A DNA stretch of 37,170 bases from Euryarchaeota archaeon UBA58. Lineage in GTDB: Archaea > Thermoplasmatota > Poseidoniia > Poseidoniales > Thalassarchaeaceae. Below the pieces are notes generated by a model, which worked only from the letters and a program-made list of their open reading frames with translations, searched no databases and was not told where the DNA came from. A program made the position numbers and the translations under genes. The stretch covers positions 1-37,170 of the forward strand of contig DAHR01000006.1 of the NCBI GenBank assembly GCA_002498525.1, in the 5' to 3' direction. Within the stretch, counting starts at the first letter, position 1; each line of letters begins with the position of its first letter. This document shows positions 22,881 through 30,831 of the stretch, one piece after another.

Positions 22881-23834
22881 TCAAGCCTCGCGAATCGTTT
22901 CGACAAATCTGTGGTCGCCGCTGGCGACGTCGATGACCTCTGATTGCAAAGCGTAGCGGCCGTCGGTCAGTTGCTCGACACCGAAGGTTCGGCCGGCGCA
23001 GACTCCGGTTCCGATGAAGATGGCGTCATCGCTGGCACAGAGTTCATCGCGACCCCAGAGTCGCTCGATATCGCCATCGATCATCACTTCGGCACGCTCG
23101 CGGTGGCCCTCGTTCTTGAACACGAGACGACCCTCGAACGGTGCTCCTAGACCCCTCAGGGCTGTGGCCGTGATGACGCCTTCGGGTGCGGCTCCGATAC
23201 CCATCAGCATGTCGATCTCGGAGTTCGCATCGGCGGCGTTGAGCGCCGCCGAGATATCACCGTCTCCAATCAGCACGATGTTCACACCCAGAGCCTCGAG
23301 TTCGCTGATGAGCTTCTTGTGCCGCGGCCTATCCATGACGACGATGTTCAGTTCCGCAGCGGATTTCCCGAGGGCCGCGCTGGCAGCCTCGACATTGTAA
23401 TCGGTCGGTGCGTCGAGGCTGATTTCGCCTGACAACTCGGCTGGACCTGCTATCTTGTCCATGTAACAATCGGGGGCGTGAAGCAGCGTCCCGCGTGGGG
23501 CAGCGGCGAGCACCGCCATCGCATTGGGTTGGTCGAGAGCGACGTGGTTCGTGCACTCGAGTGGGTCCACGGCGATGTCTATCGCAGGAGCGTTCGGATC
23601 TCCTTGCATCGAGCCCAGAGGCTCACCTATCCATAACATCGGAGCGTCGTCACGCTCACCCTCACCGATGGCGACCCTGCCGTTGAAGGGGACGCCATCG
23701 AAGACGGCGCGCATCGCTTCGACAGCCGCGCCGTCAGCAGCCTTGCGGTCTCCTTTGCCGCGCCACGCGGCCGCTGCAATCGCAGCAGCACCTGTGGCCG
23801 CGAGAAAATGCGGCTCGAGATCAATCGTCGCCAT
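22881..23834 (-). CDS. glpX: Fructose-1,6-bisphosphatase class II (GlpX)
   Basis: ATG 23834 is preceded by GGAGAG at 4-nt spacing; the frame extends to a TTG at 23864. The 317-aa protein has GlpX motifs: GRVAIGEGERDDAPMLWIGE (metal Glu and Asp at 58-62), IDIAVDPLECTNHVA with the DPLE metal ligands (90-93), and GIGAAPEGVITATALRGLG with the phosphate-binding and Glu residues. It hydrolyses fructose 1,6-bisphosphate to fructose 6-phosphate in gluconeogenesis. The usual Gly after DPLE is Cys here, a small oddity. Archaea mostly use the bifunctional FBP aldolase/phosphatase, so glpX plus aldolase suggests a bacterial-type replacement. Confidence 0.93.
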   Translation of the reverse strand: MATIDLEPHFLAATGAAAIAAAAWRGKGDRKAADGAAVEAMRAVFDGVPFNGRVAIGEGERDDAPMLWIGEPLGSMQGDPNAPAIDIAVDPLECTNHVALDQPNAMAVLAAAPRGTLLHAPDCYMDKIAGPAELSGEISLDAPTDYNVEAASAALGKSAAELNIVVMDRPRHKKLISELEALGVNIVLIGDGDISAALNAADANSEIDMLMGIGAAPEGVITATALRGLGAPFEGRLVFKNEGHRERAEVMIDGDIERLWGRDELCASDDAIFIGTGVCAGRTFGVEQLTDGRYALQSEVIDVASGDHRFVETIREA

Positions 23835-23930
23835 TCGACTCTCCGAGCCGCATTCAGCATTCAATCATACGGGTCGAGAATTATCCAAAATTTGGGGACA
23901 GAGAAAGACGAACCATGGAGGCTCGGAGAA

Positions 23931-23973
23931 CACAGAGACGGACTTTCAGCGACACCGCTGAATTGACTCTGTG
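23931..23973. repeat. Nested palindrome containing CACAGAG units (dispersed repeat, copy 1)
   Basis: CACAGAG (23931-23937) pairs with CTCTGTG (23967-23973). Inside is a perfect 7-bp stem TTCAGCG/CGCTGAA (23945-23962) with an ACAC loop. The left flank AACCATGGAGGCTCGGAGAA resembles the degenerate CACGGAG-type arrays found in many genomes. The element fills the gap between the moaC stop and the glpX start. It shares GAACACAGAGA with the copy near 31260. Confidence 0.6.
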
Positions 23974-23994
23974 CCTCGTTGAACATCGATTAAG

Positions 23995-24456
23995 TCAGAT
24001 TGCACTCGTCTCGCCCTTGCTCTTGCGAAGCACCCGAACATCGTCGATGACAGCGCTCGGATATTGTCCATCATCGTCCTTCTCGATCGACTTGAGCATG
24101 TCCCAAGCGCAAAGCAGTCCAGCATTCACACCGCACAGGGCCTCCATCTCGACCCCCGTCGTCCAGTGCGTCCGAACACTCACTGTACAGCGCAAAGCGC
24201 CCTCCTCGAGGGCCCAATCCACGGAGCATCCTTCTATCGGAATCGGATGGCAATGCGGCAACATTCGAGGCGTCTCCTTCACCGCTTGGATGACAGCGAC
24301 GCTCGACGCCTCCCGAACATCACCCTTCGGCGAACGACCATTCGCAACAACATCGAGACTGGCAGCAGAGAGCCGAAGCACGCCGCTCGCAACCGCTTCG
24401 CGCGCGACCACCGGCTTCGAACCAACATCGATGATCCCTGTCCAAGTCTCTTCCAA
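23995..24456 (-). CDS. moaC: Molybdenum cofactor biosynthesis protein MoaC
   Basis: The 153-aa protein starts at TTG 24456, right after a run of seven G; no in-frame ATG is available before the conserved region. MoaC hallmarks are present: GRSPKGDV (Lys44), MLPHCHPIPIEG (His68, His70), TGVEMEALCGVNAGLLCAWDM (Glu103, Glu105, Asp119) and KSIEKDDDGQYP (Lys126). MoaC converts the 3',8-cyclo-GTP made by MoaA into cyclic pyranopterin monophosphate, as a hexamer in the cytoplasm. moaE lies 1.7 kb away on the same strand, with ferredoxin and oxidoreductase genes between them on the other strand. Confidence 0.95.
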   Translation of the reverse strand: MEETWTGIIDVGSKPVVAREAVASGVLRLSAASLDVVANGRSPKGDVREASSVAVIQAVKETPRMLPHCHPIPIEGCSVDWALEEGALRCTVSVRTHWTTGVEMEALCGVNAGLLCAWDMLKSIEKDDDGQYPSAVIDDVRVLRKSKGETSAI

Positions 24457-24538
24457 TGTGGCCCCCCCGTCAACCTAGGCGAGGTGTGCATCACCTATCA
24501 GAGGCTCGGAAGTGAGGCATGGTGCTGAAATACCCCGT

Positions 24539-24814
24539 ATGAGATTGCGCAACGTGGCAGAAGCATTCCGCGACAAGGCGACTCCCGGAATCGTCCCTCA
24601 ACTTGAGGCTGGAGTCGAACACGATCGGCCGACTGCGGAGGGCATGAAGTTGCAGGTCATCGACGAATTATGCGTCGGCTGCTCTTACTGCCTGATGGCT
24701 TGTCAGGACGATGCCCTCATTGTCGAGGGACTTTGCGAGGTCATCGAAACGAATTGCACCGACTGCCTTCGATGTCTCCTTTGGTGCCCAACCGGCGCCC
24801 TCGTCTATGCCTGA
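24539..24814 (+). CDS. 2[4Fe-4S] ferredoxin
   Basis: The 91-aa product has two cluster motifs: CVGCSYCLMAC (Cys45, 48, 51, 55) and CTDCLRCLLWCP (Cys73, 76, 79, 83), the 2[4Fe-4S] ferredoxin pattern, preceded by a ~40-residue extension without cysteines. GTG 24512 is an alternative start. It is a cytoplasmic low-potential electron carrier. The stop is 9 nt before the next gene, whose ribosome binding site overlaps the stop region, so it is co-transcribed with the desaturase-like flavoprotein. It could also feed the geranylgeranyl-reductase-like enzyme (archaeal GGR uses ferredoxin in some species) or the BoxB-like oxygenase; these partners are inferred. Confidence 0.9.
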   Translation: MRLRNVAEAFRDKATPGIVPQLEAGVEHDRPTAEGMKLQVIDELCVGCSYCLMACQDDALIVEGLCEVIETNCTDCLRCLLWCPTGALVYA

Positions 24815-24823
24815 GGTGAGCGG

Positions 24824-26164
24824 ATGGGAAAGCCGAAGGCATTAGTCATCGGAGCCGGCGTCGGTGGCCTCTCATCTGCTGCGAAAATGGCGCAGTCAGG
24901 CGATTTCGAGGTAACCGTCTACGAGCGGATGTCGTTCGCCGGTGGTCGTTTCACCCAGCATGACCACGATGGCTATCAGATTCCCACCGGCGCCGTTCAC
25001 ATGATTCCCCACGGCAAGAAAGGACCCTTCGCCGACCTCATCTTAGGCAAGCGGAGCAAAGGTGGGCTGGATTTGGGGCGGCATGGAGTCGAGTTTCTGC
25101 CGACGACTCATTTCGCCTGTCGGCTTAAGGATGGGCGATACCAATCTGCCAATTCGGTCTACGGAACCCTGCCTTGGTTCACCGCCAGAGACACGCTGAA
25201 CCTGCCTCGTCTGCTGGCCAAAGGTGCGAAGCAGCCGTGGGCGGATGAGACTGTTGATGGTCGGACCTGGCTGCGTCGGTATTTCAGTGATGAATTCGTC
25301 GACTTTGTCGACGCCTTCTCGAATTTCGCTGTCAGTCTGCGCTTCGAGCAGATGCCGGCCTCGACGGTCGTGCGGATTCTGCAGAACTCATTCTGGAGTG
25401 ACCGACCGCATATCCCGAAAGGGGGCTGCAAAGGTGTAATCGATGGACTGCGTGCCGATCTGCGCGAGAATGGCGCCAAGCTGCGGTTGACCCACGAGAT
25501 CACTGAGATTCTACCAGGCTATGCTGAAGAGGAGACGAAGGATCATCGGTTCTGCGTCGGTGTTCGAAGGCGCGGGCGAGATGCGGCCTCGTGGGTCGGA
25601 GCTGATTCGATCATTCACAATGGCGGCCACCCTAATCTTCTGAAGGCGCTCTCAGATGACTTCGAGGTGGCTGAGGGGATCCGCAAGCAGATCGCCGATA
25701 CACAGGCCGTCGGTGGAATCGGCTTCTGCTTCGCACTCGATGACGATATTCCTGTGCGAAGCAGTGGCGTGACGATGTTACCGAATCTCGAACGGGTCGG
25801 AGGCTTCGTCATTCCGACATTCTCCGACCCGAGCCTTGCGCCGGAAGGAAAACATCTGATGATCACTCACCAATTCGTTCCCGACCCTTCGGTCAAATCA
25901 GAGATCGGCAAGGGGCGAGAGGACCTCTACGAGGCGATTCCCTGGTTGGCAGACCACGGCGAGGAGATCTGTGTCCACACCTATCATCGCAATTGGCCAT
26001 GCAATCGTGCACCCCAAGGTGCCGAATTGCCGATGGACATCGGCGTTGAGGGCATTCGTCTGGTCGGCGATGGCGTCAAGGGTCACGGATGGATGATGGT
26101 CGAGGGTATCGCTGCCAATCTCCATCAAGCGGTCGACGAGATAAGCGCGGGAATGCGAGCTTGA
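24824..26164 (+). CDS. Phytoene-desaturase-like FAD oxidoreductase
   Basis: The 446-aa flavoprotein begins with the dinucleotide fold ALVIGAGVGGLSSA (6-19) and the ERMSFAGGRF motif typical of CrtI/amine-oxidase-type enzymes. A hydrophobic catalytic region and the C-terminal FAD motif GIRLVGDGVKGHGWMMVEG follow. CrtI relatives desaturate or isomerise carotenoids, but this family also includes many uncharacterised redox enzymes, and no phytoene synthase is nearby. It follows the ferredoxin gene with GGTGAG as ribosome binding site. A role with isoprenoid lipids or pigments fits the GGR-like gene at 26680. Confidence 0.85.
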   Translation: MGKPKALVIGAGVGGLSSAAKMAQSGDFEVTVYERMSFAGGRFTQHDHDGYQIPTGAVHMIPHGKKGPFADLILGKRSKGGLDLGRHGVEFLPTTHFACRLKDGRYQSANSVYGTLPWFTARDTLNLPRLLAKGAKQPWADETVDGRTWLRRYFSDEFVDFVDAFSNFAVSLRFEQMPASTVVRILQNSFWSDRPHIPKGGCKGVIDGLRADLRENGAKLRLTHEITEILPGYAEEETKDHRFCVGVRRRGRDAASWVGADSIIHNGGHPNLLKALSDDFEVAEGIRKQIADTQAVGGIGFCFALDDDIPVRSSGVTMLPNLERVGGFVIPTFSDPSLAPEGKHLMITHQFVPDPSVKSEIGKGREDLYEAIPWLADHGEEICVHTYHRNWPCNRAPQGAELPMDIGVEGIRLVGDGVKGHGWMMVEGIAANLHQAVDEISAGMRA

Positions 26165-26176
26165 GCGCTTCTTCAC

Positions 26177-26617
26177 TCAACCAAGACCTGATTTCCAGAC
26201 CTCACCGCTCGCAAGGACCTCCTTCTTCCACAGTGGCGCTTGCGATTTCAACTCGGAGATGAGCCAAGAACAGGCTTCGAATCCCTCGGCTCGGTGAGGG
26301 CTGCCGACATGGATGCAGACAATCGGCTCGGCCGGCTTCACCACCCCTGTTCTGTGAGCCATAACTACCGAACTGACGTCAAAACGCTCTACTGCTCTAA
26401 TAGCAATATCCTGCAGAACCGAAGGAAGTTGCTGCTCCCAAGCATCGAATTCGAGGTGCTCGACGGCGACACCGTCCTCCTGGCCTCGAGTCAGACCCAC
26501 GAACGAGACGATGCTGCCACAGCCGCTCGAATCGAGCAACTCGCGCAATGCGGATGGGTCGAGGGCATCCTCTTCCACACGAACGGTGACTCGGGCCACG
26601 AATGCCGGTTCACCCAC
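26177..26617 (-). CDS. moaE: Molybdopterin synthase catalytic subunit MoaE
   Basis: MoaE is recognised from GSIVSFVGLTRG near the start, VEHLEFDAWEQQLP, VVMAHRTGVVKPAEPIVCIHVGSPHRAEGFEAC (the HR and R residues of the active site) and the catalytic-lysine segment APLWKKEVLASGEVWK. The frame is open to 26746, but that would overlap the divergent gene at 26680, so I choose GTG 26617 (146 aa); GTG 26599 is equally possible. MoaE inserts dithiolene sulfur into cPMP using MoaD thiocarboxylate. No MoaD is in the window. Confidence 0.92.
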   Translation of the reverse strand: MGEPAFVARVTVRVEEDALDPSALRELLDSSGCGSIVSFVGLTRGQEDGVAVEHLEFDAWEQQLPSVLQDIAIRAVERFDVSSVVMAHRTGVVKPAEPIVCIHVGSPHRAEGFEACSWLISELKSQAPLWKKEVLASGEVWKSGLG

Positions 26618-26679
26618 CCTCGCTTCAATCCTCGCAACTCGACGAAACCCTTCAAGCACAGCCGCAGGCTGGCGCCTTC

Positions 26680-27903
26680 GTGACCCGTCGCATCGACATC
26701 CTCGGCGCCGGCCTGTCGGGACTGTCTGCGGCGACGATACTCTCACGCGAGGGTTACGACGTCCACGTCTACGAGATTCGCGCCGACAGCGGCGCCCGCT
26801 TCGACGGCGACTTCCAAGGCATTGAGAATTGGACCAGCGATACCGACTTCTTCGATGAGATGCGCGAATGGGGCTTCGACCCAGAGGAATTCAAGGCAAC
26901 GCCATTCAATATCATCGACCTCATCCATCCCGACGACGTAATCACGCAGCCTTCAACCGACAAGCCGGCCTTCCGCGTCGTCGAGCGAGGAACAGACTCA
27001 CACTGCATCGATCAAGGCTTCAAGAGAATGGCTCAAGCCGCAGGTGCCACCATCCACTACGAGACCCGCAAAGCCCTAGAAGAGTGCGACATCATAGCTG
27101 CTGGACCCAAGGAATCCAGCGCCATCGCCTTCGGTGAGATCTTCCACACAGACCACCCGAACCACGTCTCCTTCCAACTCAACGACAAACTCGCCCCCGG
27201 CGCCTATTCCTATCTCATCATCATCGACGGCATCGGCTTGATCTGCACCTGCCTGTGGCGCCAGCAGAAGAAGAGCAGCCGTTACCTCAACGAGACCATC
27301 GCTTGGTACGAAGAACACTACGAACTCAATCGCCGACCCATCAAAAGGGTCGGCGGCAAAGGCGATTTCTCACTTCCCGACCGCTACATCCACGAAGGTC
27401 GCTACTACGTGGGTGAGGCTGGCGGTCTGCAGGATTTCATGTGGGGATTCGGCATGAGGTACGCAATCACCAGTGGTGTGCTGGCAGCCCATTCGATAAT
27501 GGAGCGATGCGATTACGAGAAGGAGATTCGAGGCAGATTGGTCCCACTCGTCCGCGCCAGCGCCATCAACCGCTTCCTGATGAATCGAGTCAGCAATCGA
27601 GGCTTCAAAATGGTCGCAACCCACTGGGTTCGTGATGAGAAACGCCACGGTGACGGACTCCACTTCATGAAATGGGTCTACCAGCCGGGTATTTTTCGAA
27701 GGGCGCTCTGGCCCGTCGTCAAATTCGCCATGCTGCGACGTAAACAACTCAAAGACGGACGAATGGTTTCGCGGATGCCCTTCAGGAAATCCCTCTCCAG
27801 AGATGTCTGGGAACCCAGTGCGCGTGCGATCGAAATTGGTGAGGAATGGAAGTCCATCCAACGTGGTGGAGGACAGACATCTTTCGCTGAGAATGAGGGT
27901 TGA
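26680..27903 (+). CDS. Geranylgeranyl-reductase-family FAD oxidoreductase
   Basis: GTG 26680 opens with RRIDILGAGLSGLSAATIL, the Rossmann FAD motif. Upstream frame (to 26602) lies in antisense moaE and is not expected to be translated. The C-terminal FAD site is seen in YYVGEAGGLQDFMWGFGMRY, followed by AITSGVLAAHSIM, matching the geranylgeranyl reductase / digeranylgeranylglycerophospholipid reductase family motif 'GDAA....P..G.Gi..A..SG..AA'. Members saturate isoprenoid chains of archaeal lipids. The last ~120 residues are an extra helical, basic region possibly associated with membrane. With the neighbouring ferredoxin it forms a plausible isoprenoid reduction set, though substrate is unproven. 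Confidence 0.83.
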   Translation: MTRRIDILGAGLSGLSAATILSREGYDVHVYEIRADSGARFDGDFQGIENWTSDTDFFDEMREWGFDPEEFKATPFNIIDLIHPDDVITQPSTDKPAFRVVERGTDSHCIDQGFKRMAQAAGATIHYETRKALEECDIIAAGPKESSAIAFGEIFHTDHPNHVSFQLNDKLAPGAYSYLIIIDGIGLICTCLWRQQKKSSRYLNETIAWYEEHYELNRRPIKRVGGKGDFSLPDRYIHEGRYYVGEAGGLQDFMWGFGMRYAITSGVLAAHSIMERCDYEKEIRGRLVPLVRASAINRFLMNRVSNRGFKMVATHWVRDEKRHGDGLHFMKWVYQPGIFRRALWPVVKFAMLRRKQLKDGRMVSRMPFRKSLSRDVWEPSARAIEIGEEWKSIQRGGGQTSFAENEG

Positions 27904-28012
27904 AAGGCCTGAAACAGCCTCTTGAAAGTGTTGAAAACAGCCTAGAAAAGCCCCGAAATGAGCTTGCCAAAGCACCCGTGTGATTCATAATCCGACCTTC
28001 GATGGCCGCCCC

Positions 28013-28870
28013 ATGACCAACTGGCCTGAACTTGAGCCGATGCCGAACAATCTGGTGAATTACGGCGTTACTAAAAACGGGATTGCAATCATCGAACTGG
28101 CTTCGAATTCCAGCGGCGCACCGCTGGAGGGCGACGAGGTCGGACCCAATACCTACACTCACGAGATGATGCGAGACATCGATACCGCTGTCGTCAAGGC
28201 TCGCTTTGACGACGACGTCAGCGTCATCGTCTTCATCGGCCATGGACACAAGTTCTTCTCGGCCGGTGCCAGCATCCAGATGTTGAACTCGGTCACACCC
28301 GGCTTCAAGTACAATTTCTGCCTTCACGCCAACGAGACTCTGAGCCGCCTTGAGCAGACTCCGAAACTCGTCATCGCTGCAATCAACGGCCACGCGGTCG
28401 GCGGCGGCCTCGAAATCGCCATGGCTTGTGATATCCGCATCGCGCGCAAGGATGCGGGCAAGTGCGGACTTCCCGAGATCAACCTCGGCGTCCTCGCCGG
28501 AACCGGCGGCACCGCTCGCCTGACCCGTCTCATCGGCAAGGCTCGCGCCCTCGAATACATGGTCAGCGGCGAATTGATGGCGTTTGAAACGGCGAAAGAA
28601 ATGGATCTGATCAACCACGTCTGGGATTGCTCAATCGACGATTTCCGCCAAGACATCCTCGACTATGCAGGCCAGTACTGCCTTCCCTACAAGGCGACGA
28701 TGGCTGTTGGCAACATCAAGCGCTCGTGCCAATCTGGGCCCGAGATGCCCTTCGAGTATCACCTCGCGCTCGAGCGCGAACTGCAAGCAGCGCTCTTCCA
28801 CAGCAGCGACGCGAAGGAAGGTATCTCGGCTTATGCCGAGCGCCGTACGCCTCGCTTCACAGGCAACTGA
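28013..28870 (+). CDS. Enoyl-CoA hydratase/isomerase next to the BoxB-like gene
   Basis: ATG 28013 gives 285 aa; GTG 27980 is an alternative. It is a crotonase: CoA/oxyanion segment GHKFFSAGASIQML, then INGHAVGGGLEIAMACDIRI and GLPEINLGVLAGTGGTARL. Both catalytic glutamates of true hydratases are present (Glu134 in GGGLE, Glu155 in LPE). It should hydrate a 2-enoyl-CoA or act on a ring-opened or ring-epoxide CoA ester. It is too short to be BoxC (about 550 aa). Position 110 bp before the BoxB-like epoxidase makes aromatic-CoA intermediates the likeliest substrates (inference). Confidence 0.9.
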   Translation: MTNWPELEPMPNNLVNYGVTKNGIAIIELASNSSGAPLEGDEVGPNTYTHEMMRDIDTAVVKARFDDDVSVIVFIGHGHKFFSAGASIQMLNSVTPGFKYNFCLHANETLSRLEQTPKLVIAAINGHAVGGGLEIAMACDIRIARKDAGKCGLPEINLGVLAGTGGTARLTRLIGKARALEYMVSGELMAFETAKEMDLINHVWDCSIDDFRQDILDYAGQYCLPYKATMAVGNIKRSCQSGPEMPFEYHLALERELQAALFHSSDAKEGISAYAERRTPRFTGN

Positions 28871-28923
28871 GCCGCGTCGAGACTCTGTCTCAGAAAACTG
28901 GGCCAGCATCGATTTTCGGGCAC

Positions 28924-28942
28924 CCGAAGACTTTGTCTTCGG
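28924..28942. repeat. 8-bp perfect hairpin between hydratase and epoxidase genes
   Basis: CCGAAGAC and GTCTTCGG pair perfectly around TTT in the 110-bp gap between the two genes. A smaller dyad GAGAC TCT GTCTC sits just upstream (about 28878-28890). It may attenuate, process or stabilise the mRNA, or be a terminator; no T-run follows the stem. Confidence 0.45.
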
Positions 28943-28980
28943 TCAAGTAATTGAAATACCGACGCTAATTCGCTCGCTCC

Positions 28981-30123
28981 ATGGCAGAGACAGAGATTGT
29001 TCAGGACTATTCCCCGAACTTTGAACAATGGATTCGCGATTTCAGCGAATGGCAGACTCGAATCGGCTTCGACCCGTCTTGGCTGGGCGATTACCGATTC
29101 GACATCAAGTTCGATTGGGACACCGCTGGCAGCACAATCGAGTTCGGTGATTTCGAGGGCATGCCGAAGTGGCAGCGCCGCATGCAGATTCCACAGCAGA
29201 ACATCCGCGACGCGATCATCAGCATGGTCAGCGTGCAAGGCGATACAGAGTTCGCCAGCGTCGAGCAGCAGAACCACCTGCTCGAGACAGCGCCGACCGA
29301 GTACGACAAGAAGTCGGCGCTGCGAATCATGTGCGAGGAGCAGCGCCACGGCTGGCAGATGGCTTACCTGCTCTGCACCTACTTCGGCGAGCACGGCGTC
29401 CGCGAGGCTGCGAAACTGCTCGAGCGCAACGCCCAAGAAGGCACGAGAATCCTCGGCTCCTTCAACGAGCCGATCGACCACTGGCTGGATTTCTTCTGCT
29501 TCACCCACTTCATCGACCGCGACGGCAAATTCCAGTTGAAGATGCTCAGCACCTCCTCCTTCAAGCCGCTCGCGGCTTCGATGGGACCGATGCTGAAAGA
29601 GGAATCATTCCATCTCGGCACCGGCGCTAACGGCCTGCGCCGAATCGTCAAGCAAGGAGTGATTCCCTGCGCTTTCCTACAGAAATACGTCAACAAGTGG
29701 GTCAGCACCGGCCTCGACCTCTTCGGAACCGACGATTCAACCAGCGCTCAGTGGGCTTACGTCTTCGGCGTCAAAGGGCGCTACGATGAGCGCGAATCAA
29801 GCGAAGAGGCGGATCGGCTCCACCTCAACGAGGCGAGCCGTGAATTCTACTTCCAGGAATTGCGCGACGAGATGCGAAGAATCTCCACAGCGCGCATTGA
29901 GGGCGAGCCGGAGTTGTTCATCCCATCCGACAGATTCAACCGCGGCATCGGAAAATTCTCCGGCAAGCGTTACACATTGGACGGTGAGATGTTCGAGGGG
30001 AACGATTCCGATTGGCAAGCCTACCTCGACGAGGTTCTTCCTTCAGACGAAGACGAAGACCGTCTGATGAACGATTACATGCAGCAAGAGTGGATTCAAT
30101 ACCGCGATTGGAAGGGCGACTGA
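28981..30123 (+). CDS. BoxB-like di-iron oxygenase (benzoyl-CoA 2,3-epoxidase homologue)
   Basis: The 380-aa protein carries the class I di-iron signature of BoxB: Glu90 (GDTEFASVEQQN), Glu120-x-x-His123 (CEEQRHGWQM), Asp179 (FIDRDGKFQLKML) and Glu208-x-x-His211 (MLKEESFHLGTG). The spacing of these six ligands (30, 3, 56, 29, 3) closely follows bacterial BoxB as I remember it. Surrounding phrases such as HWLDFFCFTHFIDRDG and SMGPMLKEESFHLGTG are BoxB-like rather than PaaA-like. It is about 90 residues shorter than typical BoxB. BoxB epoxidises the ring of benzoyl-CoA with O2 and electrons from BoxA. Homology is clear; the substrate (benzoyl-CoA, another aryl-CoA or an aliphatic CoA) is not. 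It follows an enoyl-CoA hydratase and precedes an unknown 186-aa gene by 19 nt. Confidence 0.88.
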   Translation: MAETEIVQDYSPNFEQWIRDFSEWQTRIGFDPSWLGDYRFDIKFDWDTAGSTIEFGDFEGMPKWQRRMQIPQQNIRDAIISMVSVQGDTEFASVEQQNHLLETAPTEYDKKSALRIMCEEQRHGWQMAYLLCTYFGEHGVREAAKLLERNAQEGTRILGSFNEPIDHWLDFFCFTHFIDRDGKFQLKMLSTSSFKPLAASMGPMLKEESFHLGTGANGLRRIVKQGVIPCAFLQKYVNKWVSTGLDLFGTDDSTSAQWAYVFGVKGRYDERESSEEADRLHLNEASREFYFQELRDEMRRISTARIEGEPELFIPSDRFNRGIGKFSGKRYTLDGEMFEGNDSDWQAYLDEVLPSDEDEDRLMNDYMQQEWIQYRDWKGD

Positions 30124-30142
30124 GCCGCATCCGGGTGATTCG

Positions 30143-30703
30143 ATGCAGCACGTGGCACTACTCGCTTTCGACAAGGAGAAGTGCAAGCCTTTCTTCGATG
30201 GATTGACCGATTTCTTCTACGAGCATCACCATTCAGAAGCTCAGAATGCGACCGGATACGAGGCGCTTCTGTACAAGGTTCACCGCCCTTATGACGACGC
30301 GATGCTTGACATGATCGACGAATGGATGGGATTGCCGAAGCGTAATTGGCGAGACGAAACCACGCGCGAAGTCAAGTTGGCGATGTACGCGATTCGTTAC
30401 CCAGACACTCTCCTCCTCGACTCCTTCACCGAGAATGCCCGCTCGGATATCCGCAGACTCTCCGCCTACCTCCACTTCACCCAACACACCTACGCGATAT
30501 GGGATGAGGACAGCCGCAAGGGATTGTCGAAATTGGGGATTGAGATTCCGGCGACGGAGGTCGCCGACCCCTTCGTTTACGGCGCTTATGTCTCGGCGAT
30601 CGAATTGCTGAAGGATGTGGCTCCGTTCACTTGTTTCTTGGAGCATGATGTGCCGCGGCAGCGCCTCTTCCAAGCAGCTTTGGCGGCTTACGGGCGTTCG
30701 TGA
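30143..30703 (+). CDS. Unknown protein co-transcribed with the BoxB-like gene (186 aa)
   Basis: ATG 30143 follows GGGTGAT with 4-nt spacing and starts 19 nt after the epoxidase stop. The protein is soluble, mostly helical and rich in aromatic and acidic residues (FFDGLTDFFYEHHHSEA, RPYDDAMLDMIDEWMGLPK, LSAYLHFTQHTYAIWDED). His and Glu/Asp are abundant, but I cannot identify a paired metal motif. No family recognised. The tight spacing suggests an accessory subunit, assembly factor or regulator for the oxygenase. Confidence 0.75.
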   Translation: MQHVALLAFDKEKCKPFFDGLTDFFYEHHHSEAQNATGYEALLYKVHRPYDDAMLDMIDEWMGLPKRNWRDETTREVKLAMYAIRYPDTLLLDSFTENARSDIRRLSAYLHFTQHTYAIWDEDSRKGLSKLGIEIPATEVADPFVYGAYVSAIELLKDVAPFTCFLEHDVPRQRLFQAALAAYGRS

Positions 30704-30706
30704 AAA

Positions 30707-30816
30707 TTACCTCTCACAGAGCACACAAAGAGAACTGAGAATCATCATCCTCGTGCGCGTACATGCACGTATCCAGAGTGTAACGATGGAATCTCTGTGA
30801 GCGCCGTGAGAGGCCT
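30707..30816. repeat. 110-bp palindromic repeat (dispersed repeat, copy 2)
   Basis: CCTCTCAC (30710-30717) pairs with GTGAGAGG (30806-30813). Overlapping it, CTCACAGAG (30713-30721) pairs alternatively with CTCTGTGAG (30793-30801), giving two registers. A central stem CGTGC/GCACG (30752-30769) completes a long hairpin. Its left end (ATTACCT) and right end (GAATCTC...CCGTGAGAGGCCT) resemble those of the copy at 31240. It lies between the convergent 186-aa and ACT genes. Confidence 0.65.
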
Positions 30817-30831
30817 CCTGATGATTGGATT

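Noticed and set aside
27782..28618. 278-codon minus-strand frame
   Set aside because: Antisense to the GGR-like and enoyl-CoA hydratase genes; composition is that of a mirrored coding frame.
28831..29508. 225-codon minus-strand frame
   Set aside because: Antisense to the BoxB-like gene, which has all metal ligands on the plus strand.
28981..30123. Ribonucleotide reductase small subunit or PaaA
   Set aside because: The ligand spacing and the HWLDFF / MLKEESFHLGTG phrases fit BoxB better; no RNR tyrosine-radical context.
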